From Carthagonibacter sp032251515 (GTDB taxonomy: Bacteria > Gemmatimonadota > Gemmatimonadetes > Palauibacterales > Palauibacteraceae): a DNA stretch of 64,000 nucleotides. The stretch is taken from positions 1-64,000 of the forward strand of contig JAVVDU010000008.1 of the NCBI GenBank assembly GCA_032251515.1. The letters are read 5' to 3'. The notes beneath the pieces are model-generated. The model was not told the origin of the DNA, ran no database searches, and saw nothing but the letters and a program-made list of their open reading frames with translations. Positions 42,748 through 51,454 of the stretch are shown here, in pieces. A program made the translations under genes and the position numbers. Each line of letters begins with the position of its first letter. The first letter of the stretch is position 1.

Positions 42748-43746
42748 GTGGACACGAACCCGAATCGAACGTCCGGTCCTGGCACGGTGGGCCGCCCGCG
42801 GCCCGCGCGGAGGCGAGGGACGTGGCCGGGCCGCCGCGCGCTGGGTGCGGCCCTCGTCGCCGTCGTCGCCTCCTGCGGCGGAGAGACCGACGCGCCGGCC
42901 GCGCGCGACCGGGCCGGGGTGGAGACCGTGGACGCGGACGGCGCTCCGCCGGCCGTGTATCAGACCTCGCTCACTTTCCTGGGGTTCTCGCCGAACCCGG
43001 CGATCCTCCTCGTCCACTTCGAGAACCGCACCACCTCGGACCGGGTGCGGCTCCGGTATCGCGGCTGGCTGGCGGGACCGGACCGCTGGACGCCGGTGCT
43101 GTCCGTTGACGATTCCGTCCCCGTGGCGCGAGCCGCCTGGCGGATCCTCCCGGCCGGCCCGCTCCGCCTGGGCGTCGAGGACGGCGGCGAGCTGTCGAAC
43201 CTGCGCATCGCACTCCCCGCCGGCGGCGAGTTGCGGATCGACGCGCTGGAGGAGTTCAGCACGTGGAGCGGGATCACGGGACGGCGGGAGTCCCTGCGCG
43301 CCGCTGACCTCCAGGCGGGCGGACGCGTGGAGAGCGGCTGGCTCCTGCAGCGCCGCCGCGCGCGGCTGCTCGACGAGCAGAGCGCACCGCGGGAGCTCCA
43401 GACGCTGCTGCTCGCCGACACGCTGGGCAACGGGCTCCTGATCCTGAGAGACCGGACGCTTCCCGACGTCCCGGCCACCGCGTGGGCGTGGATCGACGGC
43501 ATCCGCCTGGAGTGGGCCGATGCCATCCTGCTCGATCTTCCGGGCGCTTCCGGCGGTCCCGGCTCCTGGTCGTTCGAGTTGCGCGACGTGGGGCTGTTCG
43601 GCGAGATCACTGCGGAAGACCCCGCACTGGCGGGCCCCGACGCCGAGGGCGCGGCGATCCGGGCTCGCCGGGTGCGCGCCTCCCTGGCGATCGGCGACGA
43701 ACGCCGCGTCCTGCGCGGCGTCCTGGTCGAGGAGCGGGAGCCGTGA
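42748..43746 (+). CDS. lipoprotein of unknown function
   Basis: 332 residues from GTG 42748; an ATG at 42694 or TTG at 42739 in frame would lengthen it. A long Arg-rich N-terminus precedes a lipoprotein signal with acceptor Cys43 ('AVVASCGGE'). The mature protein is beta-rich throughout ('TSLTFLGFSPNPAILLVHFEN', 'LLLADTLGNGLLILRD', 'WSFELRDVGLFGEI'). Not recognised; a beta-sandwich or lipocalin-like fold is possible. Overlaps the DUF445 gene by 4 bp, so the two are coupled. Confidence 0.6.
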   Translation: MDTNPNRTSGPGTVGRPRPARRRGTWPGRRALGAALVAVVASCGGETDAPAARDRAGVETVDADGAPPAVYQTSLTFLGFSPNPAILLVHFENRTTSDRVRLRYRGWLAGPDRWTPVLSVDDSVPVARAAWRILPAGPLRLGVEDGGELSNLRIALPAGGELRIDALEEFSTWSGITGRRESLRAADLQAGGRVESGWLLQRRRARLLDEQSAPRELQTLLLADTLGNGLLILRDRTLPDVPATAWAWIDGIRLEWADAILLDLPGASGGPGSWSFELRDVGLFGEITAEDPALAGPDAEGAAIRARRVRASLAIGDERRVLRGVLVEEREP

Positions 43747-45320
43747 CGGAGGCGGCGGCGCTGTGGCTGCGGGACGGTCTGACCGTCCTGTTCGGGGCGC
43801 TGGCCGGCGGGGTGACGAACCGGGTCGCGATCGTGATGCTGTTCCACCCGTACGAGCCGCCGCGCCTGCTCGGCAGGCCTATCCGCTGGCTGCAGGGGGC
43901 CGTCCCCAAGAACCGGGAGCGGCTGGCCGGCACGATCGGCCGCACGGTCGGGACCCGGCTTCTCACCACGGAGGACGTGGCGGCGGAGCTGCAGGACGCC
44001 CGCCTGCGCGAGGCGTTCGAGGACCAGCTGCGAGGGCTCATCGGCGACCTGTTCCGCGGCGGCACGCCGTCGGCCCGCGAGCTTCTCCCCGCGACCGCGC
44101 TGGAGGAGCTGCACGACGCGCTGGCCGAGATCCTGGACGGCATCTTCGAGCGCGCGATCGCGTCACTCGATTCCGAGGCGTTCGCCGACGACGCGACCCG
44201 CCTCCTCGACACGGTGGCGGAGTCGCTGCGCGACGAGTCCCTGGCGGAGTCCCTCGGAGAGGAGCGGATCGCCGAGCTGCGTGGCCGCGCCGACGAATGG
44301 ATGGCGCAGGTCATCGCCTCCGACTCGTTCGCCGACACGGTGTACGGTCACCTGGAGCGAGCCGCCGGGCGGCTGCTCCGCCCCGGGCGTTCGTTCGAGG
44401 AGCTGCTGCCCGCCGGACTCGTCGCCGCCTTCGAGCACGCGGTCCGCGACTACCTGCCCCTGGTGATGGAGCGCCTCGGCCGCCTCCTGGAGGACCCGAA
44501 GGCCCGGGCCCGGGTCGAGGGGGCCCTGCGCGACCTTCTCGACCGGTTCATGCAGGACCTGCGCTTCCACCAGCGCGTCGTGGCGAAGCTCATCATCACC
44601 GAAGAGACGGTGGACCGGGTGGTGGACACCCTGGAGGCGGAGGGCGCCGACCGGGTGGGGGCACTGCTGCGCGAGGGCGAAGTGCAGGACGCGATGGCCC
44701 GGAGCGTGAACCAGGCGATCCTCGAGTTCCTCCGCCGGCCCGTGGTGGACGTGCTCGGCCGGCCCGATGATCCGCAGGTGTGCGAAGCCCTGCGCTCGGT
44801 CACCGCGTGGATCGTGGAGGCGGCCGACGACCCCGAGGTCAGGGCCTTCCTGCTCGACCGGGCCGAGTCGGCCGTGCTGCTCGCCGGACGGCGCAGCTGG
44901 GGCGACGCGGTCCGCCTGGCGCCGGCCCGCCGGGTGGGCGGGTGGCTGGCCGGCGGGCTGCGCTCGGAGCCCGGGCGCGACCTGTACCTCCGCCTGCGCG
45001 GCTGGACCGTCGACCGGCTGCTCTCCCGTCCGATCGGCGCCCTCGCCGCGCGCGGCCGTGCGGATGCCGCCGACCGACTCGCCGCCGCCCTCTCCGACCC
45101 GGTGTGGAACTGGGTCTCCAGCAAGGTCCCCGAGATCGCCTCGCAGGTCCGGGTCGCGGAGCGGGTGGAGGAGAAGATCGCCACGTTTCCCTTGACCGAA
45201 CTGGAGCGGCTCATCCGCTCCGTCACGCAGCGCGAACTGAACCTGATCGTGCGGCTCGGCTACGTGCTGGGCGCGGGAATCGGGGCGTCCCTCGTCGTGG
45301 TCCGCCACCTGCTCGGCTGA
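43743..45320 (+). CDS. DUF445 family membrane-associated protein
   Basis: 525 residues, GTG start in a GTGA overlap with the upstream lipoprotein gene. The N-terminal membrane-proximal segment 'LFGALAGGVTNRVAIVMLFHPY' is the DUF445 signature (G-x-x-T-N-x-x-A-x-x-M-L/F-F-x-P). 'GAVPKNRERLAGTIGRTVG' near 50 is also conserved. A long helical region follows, then a C-terminal membrane helix ('LGAGIGASLVVVRHLL'). Molecular function unknown in the family. It converges on the TPR gene with a 93-bp gap in which nothing is seen. Confidence 0.85.
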   Translation: MTEAAALWLRDGLTVLFGALAGGVTNRVAIVMLFHPYEPPRLLGRPIRWLQGAVPKNRERLAGTIGRTVGTRLLTTEDVAAELQDARLREAFEDQLRGLIGDLFRGGTPSARELLPATALEELHDALAEILDGIFERAIASLDSEAFADDATRLLDTVAESLRDESLAESLGEERIAELRGRADEWMAQVIASDSFADTVYGHLERAAGRLLRPGRSFEELLPAGLVAAFEHAVRDYLPLVMERLGRLLEDPKARARVEGALRDLLDRFMQDLRFHQRVVAKLIITEETVDRVVDTLEAEGADRVGALLREGEVQDAMARSVNQAILEFLRRPVVDVLGRPDDPQVCEALRSVTAWIVEAADDPEVRAFLLDRAESAVLLAGRRSWGDAVRLAPARRVGGWLAGGLRSEPGRDLYLRLRGWTVDRLLSRPIGALAARGRADAADRLAAALSDPVWNWVSSKVPEIASQVRVAERVEEKIATFPLTELERLIRSVTQRELNLIVRLGYVLGAGIGASLVVVRHLLG

Positions 45321-45413
45321 CCCGGGCCTTCCGACCGCGCCTCGGGGTACCGCCTGGGCGTGCCGCCGGGGCAGCCCGTCGGGGCGTCCCGTCGGGTGCG
45401 GGGTCGATCCCGT

Positions 45414-46373
45414 TCAGCCTTCGCCGCGCAGCTCCCGGGCTTTCCGGTACATGGCCGCGGCCCGTTCGGGCTGACGCAGGTGGTCGTGCAGGATGCCGAG
45501 CGTCCGCCAGGTGCGCGGATTGTCCGGCTGCAGCTCGGCCGCCCGTTCCAGCGCCGCGATCGCCGCGTCCACCCGGCCGAGGCGGTTCTCCGCCTCGCCG
45601 AGGTAGTGGAACGCCGCCGCGTTGCTCGGATCCAGCTCGGTGACGCGCCGCAACGACTCGGCCGCGGCCCGGTAGAGGCCCTTGCGGAACCGCACGAGCC
45701 CGAGGTTCATGAGCACCTCGGGCGCGTCGGGCGCGAGCTGCACCGCCCTGTGCAGCTCCTCCTCCGCCTCCGCGAACCGTCCCGCCGCGCCGAGGCTCGC
45801 CCCCAGGTTGCTCAGGAGCTGGGCGTTCTCCGGCTCCACCTCGAGGCCCGCGCGGTACTGCGTGATGGCCTCCGCGAACCGGCCGTCCCCGTCGAGCAGG
45901 ACGCCCAGGTTGTTGCGAGCCCGCACGTGGCCGGGTGAGCGCCGCAGGACCTCGCGGTACGTCTCCATGGCTCGCTCCCGCCGGCCGGCGTCCGCGAGCT
46001 CGTGCGCCCTGCGGTACAGGTCGTCGTGCGCTTCCCCGGGAGCGGACCGCGGGGGCCCGCTTTCGTCCTCCACCGGCGTCCCGGACTCCTCCGGCTCTTC
46101 CGGGGTCGCGGCTTCCGCCGGCGCCTCCGGCTCGTCCGACGCCTCCGCCCGCGGCGTCGCCGCTTCCTCCGTCTCTTCGGCCGCCTCCGGCGTCAGCAGT
46201 TCTCCCTGCGCGTCGGCCGCCTCCGGCTTCTCCGACGCCTCCGGCTTCGCGGCCGTCTCCTGCTCGGCGGCCGTCTCCTGCTCGCCGGCCGTCTCCGCCG
46301 TTGTCTCCGCCGTCTCCGGCGTCTCAGGTGGCCGCGAATCGGCCTGCGACCTGCGTCGTCCCCGGCGGCTCAT
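45414..46373 (-). CDS. TPR protein with long acidic disordered N-terminus
   Basis: 319 residues. Residues about 1-110 are a low-complexity Glu/Ala/Pro/Thr tract with imperfect repeats ('AAEQETAAKPEASEKPEAA'). Residues about 118-315 hold roughly six tetratricopeptide repeats ('ARNNLGVLLDGDGRFAEAI', 'LLSNLGASLGAAGRFAEAE', 'VLMNLGLVRFRKGLYRAAA'). No signal peptide, so cytoplasmic; a protein-interaction scaffold. The ATG at 46373 overlaps the cutA stop (ATGA). Confidence 0.8.
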   Translation of the reverse strand: MSRRGRRRSQADSRPPETPETAETTAETAGEQETAAEQETAAKPEASEKPEAADAQGELLTPEAAEETEEAATPRAEASDEPEAPAEAATPEEPEESGTPVEDESGPPRSAPGEAHDDLYRRAHELADAGRRERAMETYREVLRRSPGHVRARNNLGVLLDGDGRFAEAITQYRAGLEVEPENAQLLSNLGASLGAAGRFAEAEEELHRAVQLAPDAPEVLMNLGLVRFRKGLYRAAAESLRRVTELDPSNAAAFHYLGEAENRLGRVDAAIAALERAAELQPDNPRTWRTLGILHDHLRQPERAAAMYRKARELRGEG

Positions 46374-46753
46374 GCCGGCCCCTCGCCGTCCGCGACGGCG
46401 TCCCGCACCCAGGCCAGGTAGGGCGGCGCGACGGCGGCCACCTCGAGAGCCACCAGCTCCGGCACGTCGTAGGGATGGAGCTCGGCGGCGCGCTCCAGGA
46501 GGCGCGGCAGGCACGCGCGCACCGTCTTGAGGATCCCGACGGCCTCCGGCTCGTCCACCACCCGGCCCTCCCAGCGGTACACCGACCGGGCCCCCGGGAG
46601 GACGTTCAGGCACGCGGCGAGGCGCTCCTCCACGAGGCGGCGCCCGAGGGCCGCAAGGGCATCGGCGTCGGGGCCCGTGACGAGCACGGCGACGAGATCC
46701 GTGGCGGCCGGCGTGGAGGGCGTATCGGTCATCGTGGCCGGTGGCTCAGCCAT
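46370..46753 (-). CDS. cutA: divalent-cation tolerance protein CutA
   Basis: 127 residues; an ATG at 46732 would give 120. Ferredoxin-like trimeric protein of the CutA family: 'LVEERLAACLNVLPGARSVYRWEG' near 40-63 and 'HPYDVPELVALEVAAV' near 93 are the diagnostic segments. 'YLAWVRDAV' closes the fold. Proposed roles are copper tolerance or signalling; the biochemical function is unsettled. The start overlaps the acyl-CoA synthetase stop by 8 bp. Confidence 0.9.
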   Translation of the reverse strand: MAEPPATMTDTPSTPAATDLVAVLVTGPDADALAALGRRLVEERLAACLNVLPGARSVYRWEGRVVDEPEAVGILKTVRACLPRLLERAAELHPYDVPELVALEVAAVAPPYLAWVRDAVADGEGPA

Positions 46754-48620
46754 CGTCAGTTTCCCGCTCCGCCTTCGCGTACAACTCCTCGATGCGCGGC
46801 GCCAGCCGCTCGGCCACGGCGCGGCGCCGGACCTTCAGGGTCGGCGTCAGGAGCCCGTTCGCCACGGAGAACGGCTCGGCCACCAGCAGCACCCGCTTGG
46901 GGCGCTCGTGCCGCGCGCAGTCCGCGACGCGGGGCAGTACGTCGCCTTCCACGACCTCGCGGAGGGACGGGTGGTCGATGTGCCGGGCGCGATCTTGGTC
47001 GCGCACGATCCGTCCCGGCACGGCGACCCGGAACGCCTGGAAGCTCGGGACGATCACGGCGATGGGAAACTTCCGCTTGTCCCCCAGCATCACGACCTGG
47101 TCGACGTAGGCGGAGCGGGCCATCCGTTCCTCGATCGGCTGGGGCGCGATGTTCTTTCCCGCCGCCGTCACGATGAGGTTCTTCTTGCGGTCGGTGATGG
47201 TCAGGTACCCGTCGGCATCCAGCTCGCCGATGTCGCCCGTGTGGAGCCATCCGGCCGGATCGAGCGCCTCCCGGGTCGCCTCCGGGTCGCCGTGATAGCC
47301 CTTCATGACCTGGGGACCCGCCACCAGGATCTCGCCGTCGTCGGCGATGCGGATCCGCGTGCCGGGCACGGGAGGGCCCACCGTGCCGAAGCGGATCCCG
47401 CCGGGAACGTTCACGTTGGTGACGGGCGACGTCTCGGTGAGGCCGTATCCCTCCAGGACGGTCAGTCCCCCCGAATAGAAGAAGCGGGCGATCGAGGCGG
47501 ACAGCGGCGCCGCGCCGCTCACGAAGTACCGCACCCGGCCGCCCGTGCGCTCGCGGAGCTTCGCGAACACGATCCGGTCCGCGAGCCGGTAGCCGGCCCG
47601 CAGCGCGAGGCCGGGCCGGCGCCCCGCGAGCCGCCGCAGGGCGTGCCGCTCGCCGAACCAGCGCGCGAGGCGGAACCCCGCCTTCTTGAACGCCCCGGCG
47701 GACTCGACGGTCTCCACCACGGCGTCGTAGAACTTCTCGAACATCCGCGGCACGCCCGTCATGATCGTGGGCCGCGCCTCGGTCATGTCGCGGGCCACCG
47801 TGTCCACGTCCTCCGCGTAGGCGATCTCCACGCCGCCGGCCCACATCAGGAAGTGGCCGGCCGTGCGCTCGAACGCGTGCGACAGGGGCAGCCAGCTCAG
47901 CGAGCGGTCCTCCGGGCCGATCGGCAGGATCGCGAAGCACTGGTAGGTGTTGGCGTGCAGGTTCGCGTGGGTGAGCTGCACGCCCTTCGGTCGGCCCGTG
48001 GTGCCCGAGGTGTAGATCAGGGTCGCCACGTCGGACGGGCGGACCCGCCGGGCGTGCTCCTCCCAGCTCCCGGCCAGTTCGAGCGCCGCTTGGCCGTGCG
48101 CCTCGAGCTCGGCCAGCGGCAGGATGCCCGGCCCGTTCTCCCGGTCCGGCCCGTCGTCGAACACGACGACCGTCTCGAGATCGGGCAGGTCGCCGCGCCG
48201 CTCGAGAATCTTGGCGAGCTGGTCGAGGTCGGACGCGAAGCAGACGCGCGCGCCGGAGTCGGCCAGGATCCACGCGACCTGATCGGCGGGGAGGGTCGGG
48301 TAGACGGTGACCACGACGCCACCCGCCAGCAGGGTGCCCCAGTCGGCCAGCGCCCATTCGAGACGGGTGTGCGAGAGGATCGCCACCCGGTCGCCCCTCT
48401 CCAGCCCGAGCGACCTGAGCCCGAGGGCCACGGCCCGCACCCTGCGGGCCATCTCCCGCCGGCCCACCGCGGCCCAGGTGCCGTCGGCGCGACGGACCCG
48501 CGCCGCCCGGCCCTCCGGAACGCGTGCCAGCCCGTCGAACCAGACATCGACGAGGGTCCCCGCCCCGAGCTCCCGGCCGCCGCGCCCCGTGACCGGGGGC
48601 GTCGCGGCCTCAGTCGTCAT
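46746..48620 (-). CDS. long-chain acyl-CoA synthetase (AMP-forming)
   Basis: 624 residues. Activates fatty acids as acyl-AMP, then acyl-CoA. 'TLIYTSGTTGRPKGVQLTH' near 200 is the P-loop (A3). 'LEGYGLTETSPV' near 385 is A5, and 'WLHTGDIGELDADGYLTITDRKKNLIV' near 455-480 is A7-A8. The C-terminal lysine region reads 'LLTPTLKVRRRAV', as in long-chain synthetases of the bacterial/plant FadD15 type. The start overlaps the upstream TPR gene by 11 bp. Intact, unlike the ligase at 55.8-57.4 kb. Confidence 0.9.
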   Translation of the reverse strand: MTTEAATPPVTGRGGRELGAGTLVDVWFDGLARVPEGRAARVRRADGTWAAVGRREMARRVRAVALGLRSLGLERGDRVAILSHTRLEWALADWGTLLAGGVVVTVYPTLPADQVAWILADSGARVCFASDLDQLAKILERRGDLPDLETVVVFDDGPDRENGPGILPLAELEAHGQAALELAGSWEEHARRVRPSDVATLIYTSGTTGRPKGVQLTHANLHANTYQCFAILPIGPEDRSLSWLPLSHAFERTAGHFLMWAGGVEIAYAEDVDTVARDMTEARPTIMTGVPRMFEKFYDAVVETVESAGAFKKAGFRLARWFGERHALRRLAGRRPGLALRAGYRLADRIVFAKLRERTGGRVRYFVSGAAPLSASIARFFYSGGLTVLEGYGLTETSPVTNVNVPGGIRFGTVGPPVPGTRIRIADDGEILVAGPQVMKGYHGDPEATREALDPAGWLHTGDIGELDADGYLTITDRKKNLIVTAAGKNIAPQPIEERMARSAYVDQVVMLGDKRKFPIAVIVPSFQAFRVAVPGRIVRDQDRARHIDHPSLREVVEGDVLPRVADCARHERPKRVLLVAEPFSVANGLLTPTLKVRRRAVAERLAPRIEELYAKAERETDDG

Positions 48621-49047
48621 GCGGGGCTGGCGGGGCCCCTCGCAGCTCCGCCAGGGTGCGCTTCGCGTGCTCCACGTGCCGCTCGGAACCGGGGATCCCG
48701 ACGCCCACCCGCAGGAACGCCTCCAGGTGGTCCATCGCGTCCGTGCCGCGTCCGCGGCTCAAGTACAGGAAGGCGATCCCGTAGTGGGCCCCGGCGCTGT
48801 CGGTGTCCTTCTCCAGCGCCCGCTGGTACATCTTGATCGCCTCGTCGGTCATCCCCATGCGCGTGTAGACGATCGCCATCTGCTCGAGCGTCGCCACGTC
48901 GCCGGGCCGCTCGCGGAGGGCGAGGCGCAGGGAGGTGAGCGCCTCGTGGAACCGCTCCTCGTTCGCCAGCTGCACGCCCTCGGCGTAGTAGTCGGGCCGG
49001 ACCTCGTCCGTCTCCCGGCCGCCCGTGAGAAAGCTCCACCAGGGCAT
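48610..49047 (-). CDS. TPR-repeat protein
   Basis: 145 residues. Three tetratricopeptide repeats: 'YAEGVQLANEERFHEALTSL', 'TLEQMAIVYTRMGMTDEAI' and 'AHYGIAFLYLSRGRGTDAM', then a short helix and a Pro-rich tail. Probably cytoplasmic adaptor. Begins 3 bp after the small membrane protein gene and overlaps the acyl-CoA synthetase start. Confidence 0.8.
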   Translation of the reverse strand: MPWWSFLTGGRETDEVRPDYYAEGVQLANEERFHEALTSLRLALRERPGDVATLEQMAIVYTRMGMTDEAIKMYQRALEKDTDSAGAHYGIAFLYLSRGRGTDAMDHLEAFLRVGVGIPGSERHVEHAKRTLAELRGAPPAPHDD

Positions 49048-49050
49048 GGG

Positions 49051-49347
49051 TCAGGCCTCCTCGTCGGCGCCGTCGTCCCACGCGAACGGCGGCGGAGCGG
49101 GCGGCACGATGGAGACGTTGTAGACGAAAGCGAACACGGCGCCCGCCAGGAAGCCCCAGGCGACGGCCCACATCGCGCCCACGAAGGCGCCCGCCACGCT
49201 CACGTCCCAGCCGAACAGCACGGACCGGAGCAGGAGGGGAGGCGAATTCGCGCCCCCCGCAGCGAGGAGCAGAAACGTCCAGAGAAAGACGGCGGCGCCC
49301 GCGACCAGGCCGCAGGCGACCGCGAAGGCTCGAGTCTGTAGGCGCAT
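49051..49347 (-). CDS. small two-helix membrane protein
   Basis: 98 residues from the ATG at 49347. Two membrane helices (about 8-30 and 48-75) are separated by a short loop; the C-terminus is acidic and Pro-rich. The layout 'VAGAFVGAMWAVAWGFLAGAVFAFVYN' resembles bacteriophage-holin-like or DUF-type small inner-membrane proteins, but no family is certain. Lies 126 bp from the gene upstream, with nothing recognisable in the gap, and 3 bp before the TPR gene. Confidence 0.65.
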   Translation of the reverse strand: MRLQTRAFAVACGLVAGAAVFLWTFLLLAAGGANSPPLLLRSVLFGWDVSVAGAFVGAMWAVAWGFLAGAVFAFVYNVSIVPPAPPPFAWDDGADEEA

Positions 49348-49472
49348 GCCTCCGTTCCGTCGACCGGGGAGCCGTGCGGATCGCGCGTTCCGACCGGCAA
49401 AAAGGTAGATGGCGCCTCGCGCCGGGGCAACGAGACCGGGAACGCCCCCCGTCACCGGGCGCCCTCCACGTC

Positions 49473-50183
49473 TCAGACGCGCCTGGCAACCAGGGCGCGC
49501 GGGTCCGCCGCGAGCAGCTCGAATCCGAGCCCGGGCAAGGCCCCGGCGACCACGTCGGCGGGGCGAAGGACCACGAGCCTGCCGCCGGGCGCCAGCACCC
49601 GGCGCGCCTCGCGACACGCCGCGAGGTCCGGCGCGGCGAGCACTACGCCGAGCGCCCGGCCGTCCAGGACGGGCAGCCGCCCCGCCGTCGCGCCCCGCAC
49701 GGGGGTCACCCCGGCCGCTCCGTCTTCCGCGGGTCCCGCCGCCTCTCCGCCCGTGGCCGACCGATCCGGATCGAGCGCCAGGACCTCGCAGCCGCCGGTG
49801 AGCCGCGAGACCTCGCCCGGCGCGGCGACGCCCGGCCCGCACACGACCAGGCCGCGACCGGAGCGGATCCCGAGCAGGGCCGCCGCCGCCAGGGCGTCCT
49901 CCGTCCCGCCGGGTGCCGGCGCGGCCCCGGAGGGGGCTTCGGACTCCCGTCCGGGCGTGTCCGACGACGTGTCCGGAGGTGCGACCGGCGGCACGCCGGG
50001 CGGCACTCCCGCCGCCGACACGTCGATGCCGCCGTCGCGCAGCGGAAAGCGTGCCTCGCAGTGCGGGCAGTCGAGCCGCCCGTCGCGGACGCGCCGGCCC
50101 TCCATCCGGTCCACCAGCACGACGAGCCCCCGCGGAGGCCCGCAGCGGGGACAGGCGAGCGACTCGGAGAGGTCGAGCAGCAC
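49473..50183 (-). CDS. Trm112-like zinc ribbon fused to a reduced methyltransferase-like domain
   Basis: 236 residues. N-terminal zinc ribbon with 'LACPRCGPP' and 'RLDCPHCEARFPLRDGGIDV', typical of Trm112/methyltransferase-associated ribbons. A Pro/Ser-rich linker (about 60-95) follows. The C-terminal part looks like a class I SAM-methyltransferase: 'GRGLVVCGPGVAAPGEV' at the motif I position, 'ALDPDRS' at motif II, 'ACREARRVLAPGGRLVVLRP' at motifs V/VI. Motif I lacks the usual E/DxGxGxG, so activity is doubtful. It lies 13 bp after folE on the same strand. Confidence 0.6.
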   Translation of the reverse strand: MLLDLSESLACPRCGPPRGLVVLVDRMEGRRVRDGRLDCPHCEARFPLRDGGIDVSAAGVPPGVPPVAPPDTSSDTPGRESEAPSGAAPAPGGTEDALAAAALLGIRSGRGLVVCGPGVAAPGEVSRLTGGCEVLALDPDRSATGGEAAGPAEDGAAGVTPVRGATAGRLPVLDGRALGVVLAAPDLAACREARRVLAPGGRLVVLRPADVVAGALPGLGFELLAADPRALVARRV

Positions 50184-50195
50184 GGCGGCCGTTCC

Positions 50196-50804
50196 TCAGA
50201 ACTGGACCGGCGGTGACGACACGAGCCGCAGGAACTCCTCGCGCGTGCGCAGGTCGGACCGGAACCGGCCGCGCACCGCGGATGTGATGGTACGGCTGTT
50301 CTGCTTCTCGACCCCGCGCATCATCATGCACAGGTGGTACGCCTCGATCACTACCCCGACTCCGTCCGGCCGCAGTGCCTTCTGCAGCGCGTCCGCCACC
50401 TGGTCGGTCAGGCGCTCCTGGACCTGGAGCCGGCGGGCGAACACCTCCACCACGCGCGGGATCTTGCTGAGCCCGAGGAGACGGCCATCCGGGATGTAGG
50501 CGACGTGGGCCTTTCCCACGAAGGGCAGCATGTGGTGCTCGCACAGGGAGTAGAGCTCGATGTCCTTGACGAGGATCATGTTGTCGTGCTCCTCGACGAA
50601 CACGCCGCTGCCGATCGCCTCCTCCGCCGTGGCCCGGTAGCCGCGGGTGAGCCACTGCATCGCGCTTTCCACCCGGCCGGGCGTGTCCGCGAGGCCCGGC
50701 CGGTCGGGGTCCTCGCCCAGACGCCGGAGTTGTTCCCGCACGAGCTCGGCGTACGGCACCCGCGAGAGGTCCACGCCCGCTGCGTCCTGCTTCTTCGTCG
50801 CCAT
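50196..50804 (-). CDS. folE: GTP cyclohydrolase I
   Basis: 202 residues. Converts GTP to 7,8-dihydroneopterin triphosphate, the first step of folate/pterin synthesis. Zinc ligands Cys88 and His91 lie in 'SLCEHHMLPF', and the third, Cys159, in 'AYHLCMMMRGV'. 'TPGRVESAMQWLTRGY' near 41 and 'KIPRVVEVFARRLQVQERLT' near 114 are also conserved. The ATG at 50804 is preferred to one four codons upstream. It follows PTPS by 35 bp. Confidence 0.95.
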   Translation of the reverse strand: MATKKQDAAGVDLSRVPYAELVREQLRRLGEDPDRPGLADTPGRVESAMQWLTRGYRATAEEAIGSGVFVEEHDNMILVKDIELYSLCEHHMLPFVGKAHVAYIPDGRLLGLSKIPRVVEVFARRLQVQERLTDQVADALQKALRPDGVGVVIEAYHLCMMMRGVEKQNSRTITSAVRGRFRSDLRTREEFLRLVSSPPVQF

Positions 50805-50839
50805 CGGCGCCCGCATCCTGTCCGTGTTCGGTGGCCCTG

Positions 50840-51253
50840 TCACCCGCCGAGGTACTCCACCACGTTCCGTTCCGTCTCCCACAGCTTCACGCTCACCAGC
50901 CGGACCCCGTCCAGCTGCGGCTCCAACCGGCCCCAGATCCCCACCGCCAGGTTCTCGGTGGTGGGCACCACGCCGGCGAGCCACGGGACGTCCACGTTCA
51001 GGTTCGCGTGGTCCAGATCCTCCAGTACCGCGTCCTCCAGAAGCTCCTTCAGCCGCTTCAGGTCCATCACGAAGCCGGTCCGCGGGTCCACCGCGCCCTC
51101 GACCGTCACCTCGAGATCGTAGTTGTGGCCGTGGCCGTGCGGATTGCTGCACGCCCCGTACAGGGCCCGGTTCGCGTCGTCGTCGAGCGCCGGATCGAAC
51201 AGCCGGTGCCCGGCGGAGAAGTGAACGCGCCGCGTGACGCGTGCGATCGCCAT
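50840..51253 (-). CDS. 6-pyruvoyl-tetrahydropterin synthase family protein
   Basis: 137 residues. Works on dihydroneopterin triphosphate, the FolE product, in tetrahydropterin, queuosine-precursor or folate routes. Zinc ligands His16 ('FSAGHRL'), His41 and His43. The active-site segment 'CSNPHGHGH' (Cys35) satisfies both the Cx5HGH form of eukaryotic-like PTPS and the Cx3HGH form of QueD. 'LDHANLN' gives the Asp/His pair, 'PTTENLAV' the substrate Glu100, and 'WETERN' the late Glu. Overall it looks closer to PTPS than to QueD. Cotranscribed with folE and preceded by a terminator-bearing leader. Confidence 0.88.
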   Translation of the reverse strand: MAIARVTRRVHFSAGHRLFDPALDDDANRALYGACSNPHGHGHNYDLEVTVEGAVDPRTGFVMDLKRLKELLEDAVLEDLDHANLNVDVPWLAGVVPTTENLAVGIWGRLEPQLDGVRLVSVKLWETERNVVEYLGG

Positions 51254-51288
51254 ACAGGTTCCCTTCTTCCCCCGGGGATCGACTCCGG

Positions 51289-51321
51289 AAAAAAAGAGGC
51301 GACCCGTGAGGATCGCCTCTT
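51289..51321 (-). terminator. intrinsic terminator 36 bp upstream of the PTPS gene
   Basis: On the minus strand, a perfect 9-bp stem AAGAGGCGA/TCGCCTCTT (51321-51313 and 51302-51294) with a 10-base loop is followed by a T run (51295-51289). This is a canonical factor-independent terminator, rare in this GC-rich window. It points into the folE-PTPS operon only 36 bp before the PTPS start, so transcription from upstream must read through it. Confidence 0.85.
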
Positions 51322-51454
51322 GAGGTCGTGCGAGGGGGTCGATTGAGGCCCTTTCGGAACCTTTCGCCCTTCCCCCCGGGTTTCCGCCGTCCCCTCGCGG
51401 GGCGTGACGTCCGCCGGACGATCAGGAGCGTTCTACCCTAGTGTTGGCTCAATC
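51289..51454 (-). ncRNA. candidate structured leader or small RNA upstream of PTPS-folE
   Basis: The 272-bp gap 51254-51525 contains no open frame of note. On the minus strand about 165 nt ends in the terminator at 51289-51321. The segment GATTGAG (51454-51448) can pair with CTCAATC (51347-51341), closing a domain that includes CCCC-GCGA-GGGG and purine-rich GGAAAC and GAAAGG elements. A weak promoter may lie just upstream (TTGGTT at 51480-51475). It matches no RNA family I recognise. It is either an attenuated leader of the pterin operon or a separate small RNA. Confidence 0.4.
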
